Assembly (NCBI RefSeq): GCF_050003625.1
Contig: NC_134397.1
Coordinates: forward strand, 96,079,562-96,143,561
Direction of reading: 5' to 3'
Source: Haematobia irritans
Lineage: Eukaryota > Arthropoda > Insecta > Diptera > Muscidae
Length of the DNA stretch: 64,000 nt
In this document: one piece after another, positions 10,681-21,353 of the stretch
Numbering within the stretch: position 1 is the first letter of the stretch
Layout: every line of letters begins with the position of its first letter
Translations under genes and position numbers: made by a program
The notes under the pieces: generated by a model
What the model was told of the DNA's origin: nothing
The model's input: the letters and a program-made list of their open reading frames with translations, nothing else
Database searches by the model: none

Positions 10681-12373
10681 AACAAGTAAGTAAAGTCTAA
10701 AGTCGGGCGGAGCCGACTATATTATACCCTTCACCACTATGTAGACTCTCAACCACTTCAAATTTGCTGGGAGCTATATAAAGGTTTGCATTTCCAGATA
10801 CAAATACTTTTAATGGAGACTATTTTTTGTACTTTTACAAAAACTCTAGAATTACAATTTAAATCGGCTAACGCCCTGGGATGAAACACAATGTTAACAT
10901 AGTAAAAAAATATGAGAAATATGAAGCGAGAGAAATTTTAATGCAATTATACAAAAGAGCATTTATGATTAATCAGGTGATACATATGTATTCGAGATAT
11001 AGGGCAATTTTAGTAATATTTACAATTTTTGATACTTAGCAGTGGCGACTTTACAGGGATATTGGTTAGATCCCGCCAAGATATATAGTCAAGTATGGGT
11101 TATGATATATTATTTGGTCAAGTCGGGCGACTTGGAGCCTTATTTAAAACTCAACCGTTCTGTGGAAATTCTGGCATTACAGTGTTTAGGATATGACTAA
11201 GATATGGGGAAATCATCACAGAATTTTGTGTCAAGTGTGGGAATTTTTGCCATATTTGTATAAACTGGAAAAACGAATATATGGAGGCTTTATCTGAATC
11301 TGAACCAAATTAGATCAAACTTGACACACTTAAATATCATATTAAATATATTCTCTGAGGAAACTACCCAGTCAATTAGAGGAAAATCTCATTGAAAATA
11401 GGTCTAAAATATGAAACAGTCTACCATATTTCCCCAACTCTGGTGTACATATAATGGGAGCTATATATAATCTGAACCGATTTCGACTAAATTTGACATG
11501 CATAGTTAGAATAATAACTCTGTTATCTCTTCACGTAAATGGGTGTTTAACTTTGGCCCCCGTAGTCATTTGAGTATAAATCGGGCGAAAGATATATATG
11601 GGAGCTATATCTAAATTTGAACCGATTTCAACCAAATTTGGTACACTTATCGATACTATTAAACGTACTCCCTGTGCAAAATTTGAACTAAATCACGGCA
11701 AAACTCTGGCTTTTGAGGGCATATAAGTGCAAATCGGACGAAAGATATATATGGGAGCTATATCAAAATCTGAACCGATTTCAATCAAATTTACCAAGCA
11801 TTGGTAGAATGTCAATTCTACTCTTTATGCAAAATTTCACGAAAATCGGTAGTAACCTTTGGCCTCTTTGTTCATATGAGTCTAAATCGGACGAAAGATA
11901 TATATGGGAGCTATATCTAAATCTGAACCGATTTAGCTGATATTTTGCAAGTTTTTCGAGACTCATAAAATATTCGGATGTACTGAATTTGAAGAACATC
12001 GGTTGATAAATACGCCAATTATGACCAGATCGGGGATAAATATATATGGCAGCTATATCTAAATCTGAACCGATTTTTTCCAAAATCAATAGCGATTGAC
12101 TTTGTCCCAAAAAACGACCCTATGCCAAATTTGAGGACGATCGGACTTAAACTGCGACCTGTACTTTGCGCACAAAAATACATGAACAGACAGACAGACA
12201 GACGGACGGACAGACAGACAGACAGACAGACGGACATCGCTAAATCGACTCAGAATTTAATTCTAAGACGATCGGTATACTAAACGATGGGTCTCAGACT
12301 TTTCCTTCTTGGCGTTACATACAAATGCACAAACTTATTATACCCTGTACCACAGTAGTGGTGAAGGGTATAA
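10681..12373 (+). mobile_element. DINE-1-like element, family A
   Basis: Begins aacaagtaagtaaagtctaa and an early tattatacccttcaccact, and ends with agtggtgaagggtataata, the inverse. The body holds several degenerate units of 'gggagctatatctaaatctg' followed by aaccgattt, then a GACA/GACG microsatellite at 12,186-12,237. Other copies: 62,401-63,841 (minus), 58,980-59,637 (3' part), and remnants at 21,681-22,060. No ORF of a transposition protein. It interrupts the CGTGA-armed hAT element. Confidence 0.8.
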
Positions 12374-12759
12374 TAATGATTGAACATTTTTACATTTTTA
12401 AATTGAAAACATACTTCCAAATAAAAAATTAATAATTTTCGGAAATAATTGGTTTCATTGGTTCATTAAATTTTGGCTTAGATTTAAAAAAATAATTCTA
12501 TATAGTATAATTATAATATATGTAATTATAATATAATAAAAAATAAAATAAGTAAGTAAACAATAACACTATCAATCATTGATTGCCTCAATTAAAAATT
12601 AATTAAGTTTTTCGGCCAAAATCAATCCAAATTTTAATTGAATTTATATTTTGATTTGATTAAAATGTTAATTGTATCTGTTAATTTTTTAATTGAGTAC
12701 GTTTTCAACTTCAGATTTTTAATTAGAAATATTTTGACGAATTTGTTTGGGTAGCTCAT

Positions 12760-13440
12760 TTGTATCACGAGCGAGAGTGAGTAAGTTTTTAAGTTCGCAC
12801 TCATTCGTGAATTACATTTTTTCGTTTGTTTTGTAAGTATAATAGTCGTGAACCTTCGTGAGTTGCATTTTACATCGTGAGCGTGCGTGAATAGTTTTTT
12901 TATGAATCGTGAGTGTGTGGATGTACGTTTCATTGTTCGTGAACGTGCGTGAGTAGTTTTTTTTTCGAATCGTGAGTGTGCGTGAATAAGTTTGTTGTTC
13001 GTGAACGTGCGTGAGATGATATATCCCGTCGTGAGCGTGCGGTAGTCACTATTCTGCAATCGTGAGTGTTTATCTTTGCAGGTTTTTGGTTCGTGAACGT
13101 AAGTGAGCGTGAATCAATAAAAACCTTCGTGCGTGAATGTTACGAATTCATTCGTGAGCGTGCGTGAGTGTGAGCAATCCAAAAACGGGCGTGCGTGATC
13201 GTGCGTGAATGTTACGAATTCATTCGTGAGCGTTCGTGAGTGTGAGCAATTCAAAAACGGGCGTGCGTGATCGTGCGTGAATGTTACGAATTCATTCGTG
13301 AGCGTGCGTGAGTGTGAGCAATTCAAAAACGGGCGTGCGTGATCGTGCGTGAATGTTACGAATTCATTCGTGAGCGTGCGTGAGTGTGAGCAATTCTAAA
13401 ACAGGCGTGCGTGCTCGTGCGTGAATGACATTTTGAATTT
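12760..13440. repeat. CGTGA minisatellite (right arm) with 72-bp tandem units
   Basis: Degenerate cgtgag/cgtgcgtga repeats. In 13,130-13,430 they are organised as a 72-bp higher-order unit: the motif tacgaattcattcgtgag starts at 13,141, 13,213, 13,285 and 13,357, exactly 72 bp apart. The minus-strand open frame here is an artefact of the 72-bp (24-codon) period. Confidence 0.88.
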
Positions 13441-14020
13441 GTGAGCGTGCGTGAGTGTGCGTGAAAAATCCCTCACGCGCACACCTCTAGTATACATACT
13501 CGTTGTTTGCACTATGGCATTTTCTGCGTTATGCAAAGTGCATGGGTTTTTGCTAGAACAATTTGACGCCTACTGTTTTAAAATTCTAACAATCACATTC
13601 GCTACATGATTTTTTAAGTCTGTCCATATTTTTGTGAGAGAATCTCTGTAACTTTTTTGTTTATGAATATAAGTAAATACTTCAAAAGCAAAAGTTTCAT
13701 ATTTTGTTAAGATCTTTATAATGGTTATCAGAAATGGGCATCATAGGGGTATACGAAGCGAAATAAAAAAATTAAAAATCAAACTTGACGTCGGAGTCAA
13801 AAATGACCAATGCACGAAATATAGCCCCTGATCAACCACGAACAACGATATGCGTTTCTTTTCGATCGAACTTCAAATGACGACACAGCACAATAAATTG
13901 TATTTCGGGGGGTCGTAGGGTGCACGAAAAAAAAAAGTTTTTGTGTTCTGAAATTGTCTTCGAATATGCTACAAAACTGGGGGTGATCGCATCAACCTTT
14001 TTTCGCGACCCTATCTAGCA

Positions 14021-14256
14021 TATACCTTCAGATTACTGGCGGATCTGGAAAACGTTAACTTAAGCAGTCTGCTAATGTTTTTGGAACAATCTGGTTGGTT
14101 CAGCGAAGAAAAATAATCGAGAAGGTTCAGCGGTTAAAACTAGAAATGCCCATATGTAATAGGTACTTTGAGTTAATGTGGTATCACAATGGACTGAATA
14201 GTCTAAGTGAGCCTGAATCTTAATCGAGCTGCCACTTTAACCTATCCTAACCTAAC
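14021..14256 (+). pseudogene. LOA-type LINE copy 1, part 3 (ORF2 end and 3' UTR)
   Basis: Resumes the LINE interrupted at 9,543. It encodes the last residues (RLLADLENVNLSSLLMFLEQSGWF) and carries the shared 3' UTR ending in cctatcctaacctaac. Confidence 0.9.
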
Positions 14257-14755
14257 ACGAGGCGCAACGAGATCTAAAACTAACCTCGTGCAATTTTCCC
14301 ATTTCATATAAAAACAATGCTTTGGTTTCATTTCCTTTTGTACTTATGCTACATTTAAAACAAGGAATTCAAATAAAAAAACATAAAATAAAAACAAAAC
14401 TTGTTGTTGTAATGAGCTTTTCGGAGCATTTCTATTTGTAGCGTTAAGCTGAGTACTATGTTCAGTTTTCAAGCTTGTTTTCATGGTTACTTTTTTAAAT
14501 TAATTAATATAGAAATATAAAATTATTTGCAATCAATTGCTTGGATTTAATTCCATTATTTGGTAAGACTTGATCAAAATATAATCGTCTTCATACATAT
14601 TTTTGTACTTTTAGTTTAGTGTTTTGGTGAAAAACCCGAACATAGTACTAGCCTTTAGATTGTGAAAGAGTGTGAGAAGCAAAAAAGCGAAATAGAAGCA
14701 AAAACAATCATATTGAAAGAAGAATTTCGGTACATTGAATGAAAAGGTTTTAGTT
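14257..14755. other. Unassigned AT-rich stretch
   Basis: No ORF, repeat family or RNA gene recognised. It may be local host sequence between the LOA copy and the poly(T) that ends the minus-strand LINE. Confidence 0.5.
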
Positions 14756-14869
14756 TTTTTTTTTTTTTTTTTTATTTTCTATAGTCTATAGATTACAATA
14801 TCCTTACAGACTAAAATATAAACGTTATGGATACATATTTACAAATTCTAGATTTATTGATAACATAAT

Positions 14870-17746
14870 TCATTCATTCAAATATAGTATAATTTTACGC
14901 TTTAAAGAGCATCTATTTTCAGAAAGATCAATAAGGTGGTAGTACTTGTTGAAATCATAAAAGAGAAGACGAAGAGAGTCATGGTTAGCATAGTCTCTCT
15001 GAAAGTATGGAATAGCCAATAACGTAAAGTTTCTTATTGGTCTTAATGGAATATTAAAATACATACGACTTAAAATGAATTCCGAGATAATCGTACCCTT
15101 TAAAATGTTCATGATAAAGGTTACATTTAACATTTTTCTTCGACTGCTTAATGTAGGTAGTTTAACGATGGCAAGCCTATCTTTATATGAGGGGAGATTG
15201 TGATAAGTCCAGCCATTGCTTCGCAGACAAAAGAGAAGAAACTGCTTCTGAACTGCTTCTATTTTATTCGAGTAGATATTATATACAGGGTCCCAAACCA
15301 CGGATCCATATTCTAGCGTACTTCGAACTAGAGAGATATATAATTTTTTCGAAATGGAATGGTCAGAAAATTCCTTAGCCCATCTTTTCATAAAACCCAG
15401 AGAACTACACGCTTTGTTTATCATCATCAAAATATGTTGCTTAAAGTTCAATCTTGCATTTAGAAGTATACCTAGATCAAGAAATTGGTCAACACGCACA
15501 AGTTCCTTTTCATTTATATAATAACTTGAATCCAAACGTTTACGTCTATAGAAGGACATATGTTTGCACTTAAGTATGTTCAATTGCATGAGGTTTACAT
15601 CACACCATTTACTGAAGACATCCAAATCAGATTGTAACAGAGTCTGTTCCAAAGGATCGTCGAACGTATGAAAAATTTTTACATCATCAGCATACATTAA
15701 AATATGAGAATGAGTAAATATTGATGGCAAATCATTTATATATAAACAAAAAAGAACTGGACCAAGATGACTTCCCTGGGGGACACCCGAAGTTACATTA
15801 ATTCGCATAGAAATTGTATCTCCTAACTTGACTTTCTGAACACGACCACTTAAATAAGACTTTATCCAGTTAATTAAGGAGGGACAAAAACCAATTTTAG
15901 AAAGTTTCATTAATAGAAGGCTATGATTGACTTTATCAAACGCTTTACTGAAATCTGTGTATATCACATCAGTCTGTCTTCCCTGTCTAAAACCATCGTT
16001 AACGAGTGTTGTTAACTCTAGTAAATTAGTAACAGTAGAACGGGATTTTCGAAAACCATGTTGATAATTCGATAAAACTGATGAAACTTGATGTGAAACA
16101 CTATCTGTCAATATTTTCTCGAGAAGTTTAGGGATTGCGCTAAGCATTGCAATGCCTCTATAATTGGACACCACGTGTCTACTACCAGATTTAAACAATG
16201 GCATAATATAAGATTCTTTCCATATATTAGGGACATAACCAAGTAATAAAGACTTATTAAAAAGCTTCGTGAGAGGAACTTTGAGAGAGTTTGCACACTG
16301 CTTTAAGATAATAGGGGGGACACCATCCGGACCGGGTACACAAGAATCTTTTAGAGATTTTAAATTTTGAAAAACGTTATCAATTGACAGGTGTGTCATA
16401 GTTATTGGAGAAGAACCACTAATTACGTAAGGATAATTCGATTCGGTATTATGACTGCAAGAATACGTGGAGGCAAAAAAGTCAGCAAACATATTACAGA
16501 TATCGATATCATTCTCAGCCACAATAGACCCATTCTTGAGATAATTCGGTAAAGAGTTTGTTCTCCGCTTTGAATTTACAAAGTTGAAAAACGATTTCGG
16601 ATTATGTCTAACCTTCTCTTTCATTGAATCCAAATACTGCCGGTAAAGGTATTTATTTTCAATGTTGTAGCGTGATCTCATACTAACATAACGAGAGAAA
16701 TCAATTGAGGAACCAGATTTTTTGTATTTCTTAAATAAATTATTCTTCCTATTTTTCATCCTAGAAAGCACTTGATTATTCCATGGGGGGCCTGAAGATA
16801 TAACTGATCTAGTCCAAGGGATTGATTTCGAAAAACAGAGAAATAAAACATCATAAAACTTTACAACTAAGATTTCTAAATCATTTGAAATTAAAATTTC
16901 ATCCCATTCTACCGAGGCTAATAGGTCGTTTAATTTCCCGTAATCAGCTTTAGGAAAACAATATTGTCTCTTGCTAATGGAAGTTCTAGCAGATCGAGAT
17001 TGAATTGGAAGAGAGATCTGTGTGATACAAGTTGGATGATATTTGTCTTCCGGCAATGCTAAAGGTGAAGAAGAACTCGTACATATTTCAGAAGGATAAT
17101 TAACAAAGATGAGATCTAAAAGTTTATTTTGGATATTAAAGACATTATTTACTTGAAATAGACCAAAGTCCAACAAAGGCTTAATTCTATCCATTACTAT
17201 CTCATTAGAAGGCACAGGGTCTAGAATATTCGAATCCGAAGAGTTTTCCCACAAAATTGAGGGTAAGTTAAAGTCACCAAAAGTTAGAAGAAAATCAGAC
17301 GGTTTCGCTGATGAAAAAACTGAAGAAATTGCTGAAATATGGCTGTCGTATGTAGTAGTAGGAGAATCAGGAGGAATATAAGAACACGTAATAAATATAA
17401 ACAATTTTTTTAATTTAATTTTTACGGCTAAGAATTCACTGTTAAAAATATTTTGCAAGCTGATTTGTTCAGAAGGATATGCGGATAAAACTGCTATAAG
17501 TACTCCACCACCTGTTTTTTTAGAAATACAAGCGCGATCACATCTAAAAATATTGTAATTCGAACAAAGGATTTCTGAATTGAAGACATTATCTTTTAGC
17601 CAAGTTTCCGTAAAGATTATAATATCATAATTAAATGAAAAACTATTAACATAAAGACAAGTAAGTTTAGTGTTTAGGCCTCTAACATTCTGATATAAAA
17701 GCGAAAATTCCCTTATTGTTGATGGCGAAACTAGTTTTTTGTCAAT
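14870..17746 (-). CDS. LINE ORF2: endonuclease and reverse transcriptase, intact
   Basis: Open for 958 codons without a stop. There is no ATG before the endonuclease, and the frame opens directly after a TGA overlapping the ORF1 stop region, so start by termination-reinitiation is likely. The AP-endonuclease begins IREFSLLYQNVRGLNTKL and includes FTETWLKDNVFNSEI, GGGVLIAVLS and LTFGDFNLP. RT carries PGPDGVPP, YTDFSKAFDKVNH, SGVPQGSHLGPVLF and the catalytic YADDV. The C-terminus (LEYGSVVWDP, then a basic tail) is normal for the group. No RNase H domain is seen. It would nick target DNA and prime reverse transcription. Being uninterrupted, this copy may be young and active if its ORF1 lesion is not real. 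Confidence 0.9.
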   Translation of the reverse strand: MDKKLVSPSTIREFSLLYQNVRGLNTKLTCLYVNSFSFNYDIIIFTETWLKDNVFNSEILCSNYNIFRCDRACISKKTGGGVLIAVLSAYPSEQISLQNIFNSEFLAVKIKLKKLFIFITCSYIPPDSPTTTYDSHISAISSVFSSAKPSDFLLTFGDFNLPSILWENSSDSNILDPVPSNEIVMDRIKPLLDFGLFQVNNVFNIQNKLLDLIFVNYPSEICTSSSSPLALPEDKYHPTCITQISLPIQSRSARTSISKRQYCFPKADYGKLNDLLASVEWDEILISNDLEILVVKFYDVLFLCFSKSIPWTRSVISSGPPWNNQVLSRMKNRKNNLFKKYKKSGSSIDFSRYVSMRSRYNIENKYLYRQYLDSMKEKVRHNPKSFFNFVNSKRRTNSLPNYLKNGSIVAENDIDICNMFADFFASTYSCSHNTESNYPYVISGSSPITMTHLSIDNVFQNLKSLKDSCVPGPDGVPPIILKQCANSLKVPLTKLFNKSLLLGYVPNIWKESYIMPLFKSGSRHVVSNYRGIAMLSAIPKLLEKILTDSVSHQVSSVLSNYQHGFRKSRSTVTNLLELTTLVNDGFRQGRQTDVIYTDFSKAFDKVNHSLLLMKLSKIGFCPSLINWIKSYLSGRVQKVKLGDTISMRINVTSGVPQGSHLGPVLFCLYINDLPSIFTHSHILMYADDVKIFHTFDDPLEQTLLQSDLDVFSKWCDVNLMQLNILKCKHMSFYRRKRLDSSYYINEKELVRVDQFLDLGILLNARLNFKQHILMMINKACSSLGFMKRWAKEFSDHSISKKLYISLVRSTLEYGSVVWDPVYNIYSNKIEAVQKQFLLFCLRSNGWTYHNLPSYKDRLAIVKLPTLSSRRKMLNVTFIMNILKGTIISEFILSRMYFNIPLRPIRNFTLLAIPYFQRDYANHDSLRLLFYDFNKYYHLIDLSENRCSLKRKIILYLNE

Positions 17747-18607
17747 TCACTACTGCGTGTCGGCAAGCGAGCCATATCATTTTTCGGATTTGCTCTGAAG
17801 AATACTCATGAACAACTGCCTTTGGAGGCCAAAACTCAGGATGAACTATATGATCAAAAAATTCCTCTGGAACAATAACTTTAAAGGACGCAGATCTACG
17901 CTTCTCAGCAAATTTAAATTTATATACTTCTAAATCAATTTCTTTCTGTAGTTTCCATTTAATATATGTTGAAATGTCATCGGACGAGGTTTCATCTGCA
18001 AATCGCGATATAAATATAGTTTTCATAGGAGCAATCACTTTTAGTTGGTTCATCGCATTAATATCAGGGGTACCAGATGGAGAATAAAACGTATTTGTTA
18101 TAGATGGAGATGAGTTTGCAGGATTTTCTCTGTTAACAGTGAGATTGTTTGATTGGGAAGTTGTATTAACCGGTTCTTGTATAGAAATAGATGGCAACAA
18201 ATTGCGTGATGTGCCAGGTGTTGGGGTATATTTAGGTGTAGTATCATTGTTTGCCACAGATGTTTCTTTCTTTTCCTAGAAGAGTCTAGGGGTGAATGTA
18301 GAAATTTCTCCAAACATAGAGCGTTGTTAAACATTTCTTTATACTTTTCAAATTTCTCTACGACTGAATTAAGCCCATCACTTATAGACTCAAAAGCCAA
18401 CTTCGTATTTTTAAAAAATGAAAAAAACTCGGCATCATAAATCTTGCATTTCGAACAGCACCAACGAAGACCCTTGTCTTCATTAAGATGATCCACCGTA
18501 CGTGCAGTCAGTCCAATTCATTTCGAGTGGTATAAAGAGAGACAGAGCCAACAAGACACCATCGGCTCATTTTCCTTATTAACTTTGCAGTTTAACATAC
18601 AAGTCAT
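17742..18607 (-). pseudogene. LINE ORF1: PHD-like finger plus RRM-like domain, broken
   Basis: ATG at 18,607. The N-terminus (MTCMLNCKV...SCWLCLSLYH...WCCSKC) has the Cys/His spacing of a PHD-type zinc finger. A TGA replaces what is normally a Cys codon near 18,523 (after LYHSK). A linker with a coiled segment (FKNTKLAFESISDGLNSVVEKFEKYKEM) and a basic SRKRKK run follow. A frame change near 18,262-18,270 then moves the reading into a second frame that continues to TGA at 17,742. That part has a Ser/Thr/Pro-rich linker and a C-terminal fold-like region (MKTIFISRFADETSSDDISTYI...IWLACRHAVVN) resembling an RNA-binding domain. Role: RNA-binding partner of ORF2. Confidence 0.78.
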
Positions 18608-18990
18608 TGTAGATATTTAGGTACTAATCCCTAGTGGGGTTGTATAATTTGAGGTCAGCTAATGAGTAAATACTTAGTTTGATCAATAACCAGCTGGTAT
18701 GGTGAATTAATATTGGTAACAGCTGAGATGGTGAAAATGACAGTGTAGCAGTTTGAGACAGATCAATTCTTACACGAACAGAATAACACAGCAAAACAAC
18801 TGAAGAGAAGAGAGCGTAACCAAACAAATGATGTATTACAGCAACAATTCTTCGACAGCAAACAGCAACAACAGCTAAGCAGGAACCAAAGGTGAAACAC
18901 CAAATAATTTTGTTTTGTACTTTTTTATAATTTAAAGACAAAACAACCACTGGAATTCGACGAATCGAGACGTATAAACACTGTGTGAAT
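18608..18990 (-). other. Probable LINE 5' UTR
   Basis: Non-coding, rich in gttgctgttg on the minus strand. It lies between the ORF1 ATG and the start of the transposase relic at about 19,085. The boundary is inferred. Confidence 0.4.
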
Positions 18991-19084
18991 GTATTTAAGT
19001 AGGTGTCATGACTACACATTCTTATGGAGATTACTCATTTTCAGTGAATTGTTCAATGTGTTTTTTCTTTTTGAATCACTTAAT

Positions 19085-21090
19085 ATTGAAATGCCTTTTT
19101 TAAGAGAAGCAATATATTTAATCGGATATCCCAAATTACAATTAACAGGAAGCAAGTTACCTCCAAAGGGAGATTGCCTTAAAGTATTATTTCATAATAT
19201 GTTATGAGAAATGTAAATTTAAGTCTTGACCAAAGTGCGCGTTTAGTGATTAAAGAGTGTTCTATTTTTTGGGATAAAGCAAGGATCCCAACACAACATA
19301 TCCATAAAGCTGCAAAAAAAGTTATAGGCTTGTATGAAGAATGGAAATATTTCGTTAAGTGTAAGTATAGAGAAAATGATAAAATGGAACAAATTAAAGA
19401 AAGGGTGGATCGATGGATTGGAAAACTTTCTTGACATTGCACATATGGACGCACTGAAATTAATTAAAATCGAAGAGGGCAATCTAGTTTTGATTAAGCA
19501 AAGAAGTAAAGGACGCCAGGGCAGTATGGTGGTAGCAGAATTGAGTTTAAAAAACAAGGAACACCGAATTTTAAAGCGTAGGGAAGAATCGAAAAAGAAA
19601 ATACGAAGAAGCGCCACTAACTTCAACAGGTAATTATAATTACGTTTAAGTATAGTAATATTTTTCAACTCAAAATTTAACAGCTTTATCAGTTGACGAC
19701 ATTGAGTTTTCTGAAATTGAAGAAGAACAAGAAATAATTGATGAAAGCTTTTCACGTTCCCGTGCTACTAAATCAAGCAAATCAAAAAAAACAAATATTA
19801 ACATCAAGGCTTGTAGCCGTTTTCGATAAATTGAAAATAAGCCAAATAGACTCAGTACATATATTGACAGCTGTTATTGATGCTGTAGAGCTTAATGCTT
19901 CCAATTACGTACTGAGCCGCGTTTTAGTAGACAAACAACGTTCTCTTATACGAAAATCAATAAGCCAAAATATTATGGAAAAGTTTTCAGAAAATTACCA
20001 GCCTTTAACAATGCATTGGGATTCAAAGCTATTAACATCCATTACAGGAAAAAAATGAAGATCGACTGGCAATAAAAGCTACCGCACCAGATTTAGAGCA
20101 AATTATAAATATGCCTGACATTCCATCAGGGGCTGGATTGGAAATCTCTTCAGCAGTATACGATGCTTTAGAAGAAAATGGTCTATTACAAAAAACGGAA
20201 GCCTTTGTATTTGACACAACATCGTCTAATACTGGTCGTATTAAGGGTGCATGTACGCTTTTAGAAAAAGCTTTAGGATGGGGTATTTTGGGTGCAGGCA
20301 CCATATTTTGGAAATTGTTTTGGCTGCAGTGTTTACAGAGGCAAATCTTGGGCCATCCACAAGCCCAGGTATCACATTATTTTAAAAAACTAAAAAGAAT
20401 TGGCCACATATACACCAAACCAGTTTTATGACAGGTGTAAGTCCTTCAAGGATTCGTGAAATAATTGGCGACGATAAAATCGAAATTTTCAGCTTTGCAA
20501 ACGAGAAACTTCATGAATCTTTCCCACGATGAGACTACAAGGAGGTTTTGGAGTTAATAGTAATATTTCTTGGAGGAACACCACAGAGGTGTATTCAATT
20601 TTCGATGCCAGGTGCCGTACACTACGCTCGATGGATGGCAAGAGCTATTTATTGCCTCAAAATATTAATTTTTAGGCATGCGTTTCAAGAAATAACAAAT
20701 GTGGAGTTGAATGGTTTAGTTGAAGTTGCTGGGTTTATAGTAAAGTGTTACTCACGCTTTTGGTTTGATTCAACTCATGCTGATAGAGCTGCTATAAACG
20801 CTTTAGAATTTTTAAAGAAAATAAATGACTACAAGAACATTAACCAAAAAATATATGAAAAGACAGTTTCGAAAATGTTAAATCACCTCTACTATTTAAG
20901 CGAAGAAACCATTGGATTTGCTTTATTTAATGATCGACTGGATTATGAAACTAAAAGCAAACTAGTTGCAAAAATGTCTAATGGCCATCCAGGAGATGAA
21001 CTAGAGCAGGGTAGTCAACCGTTTTTACTTACCGCCCACCTTTTAATCTCGAGTGATAGAAAAATATTCTTACCGCCCACCTAATCCACA
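19085..21090 (+). pseudogene. Decayed DNA transposase, superfamily not resolved
   Basis: Collinear protein pieces in several frames: MPFLREAIYLIGYPK (19,091 on), LVIKECSIFWDKARIPTQ (19,237 on), DALKLIKIEEGNLVLIKQ (19,450 on), LLNQANQKKQ...VIDAVELNASNYVLSR (19,738-20,057), FDTTSSNTGRIKGACTLLEK (about 20,210), MPGAVHYARWMARAIYCLK (about 20,604) and FALFNDRLDYETKSKLVAKM (about 20,915). The order and the FDTT...N..G...GAC signature match a transposase-like protein family found in large numbers in arthropods and cnidarians, perhaps hAT-related. I do not recognise the superfamily with confidence. Frameshifts and stops occur near 19,434, 19,633, 20,058, 20,430 and 20,532. No terminal repeats were found. 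It is not functional. Confidence 0.65.
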
Positions 21091-21353
21091 GTGTTGTTTA
21101 CTGATAAACCGCTTTTATTTATTAGGTTTTTCAATTTTATTAAGCCATTTTAATTATTTAATATCTGATTCTATTTTTGCCAAAAACAAGCGAAGGTCTC
21201 CTCTTTCAGAAATATTAAGGCGGTTTCTTTCCTTCTTCATGATGTGGTTAACAGCTCTAAATCGGCTAAATATGAGGTAGGAAAATGTATTAATAATTTG
21301 AATACCTCTTTGCACATATTTGATATAAAAGAGTATTTTTTATGTTGCTACAA
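21091..21353. other. Unassigned AT-rich stretch
   Basis: Downstream of the transposase relic. No motif recognised. It may include the decayed 3' part of the same transposon. Confidence 0.4.

Larger units (their letters stand above)
10108..13489. mobile_element. hAT-type MITE with CGTGA minisatellite arms
   Basis: Perfect 17-bp terminal inverted repeats (tagaggtgtgcgcgtga / tcacgcgcacacctcta) are flanked by the 8-bp duplication gtatacat. Both arms are made of degenerate CGTGA/TCACG repeats: the left arm reads mainly ttcacg-cacgaa and the right arm the inverse, so the element is a giant imperfect hairpin. No transposase ORF is present. A second member with the same ends lies at 60,230-60,776. 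The interior is split by a DINE-1-like element (10,681-12,373). The TIR start TAGAGGTGTGC and TSD length are hAT traits. Confidence 0.9.
9544..14020. mobile_element. Non-autonomous DNA transposon with ~380-bp terminal inverted repeats
   Basis: 9,544-9,931 and 13,646-14,020 are inverted copies of each other at high identity. The ends read tgctagatggggtc and its inverse. The flanking LINE shows the insertion point exactly: ...gagcata | atacctt... realigns without gaps to the younger LINE copy. The target duplication is TA under the simplest reading, but up to ATAT is possible because of local ambiguity. No transposase is visible: the single-copy interior (about 9,932-10,107 and 13,498-13,645) is non-coding. 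The superfamily is unresolved. The element contains a nested hAT-type insertion. Confidence 0.85.
14756..18990 (-). mobile_element. Near full-length LINE, CR1/jockey-group type
   Basis: Minus-strand non-LTR retrotransposon ending in a 21-bp T run (14,756-14,776), the complement of its poly(A) tail. ORF1 (17,742-18,607) and ORF2 (14,870-17,746) touch. The 5' UTR probably covers 18,608 to about 18,990, but the 5' end is not marked by a clear target duplication, so this limit is approximate. A PHD-like finger in ORF1 is typical of CR1-lineage elements. The exact clade needs an RT tree. Confidence 0.8.

Noticed and set aside
13114..13430. Regularly spaced repeat that could suggest a CRISPR array
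   Set aside because: The 72-bp unit is contiguous with no variable spacers and lies in the arm of a hAT-type MITE in a eukaryotic genome.
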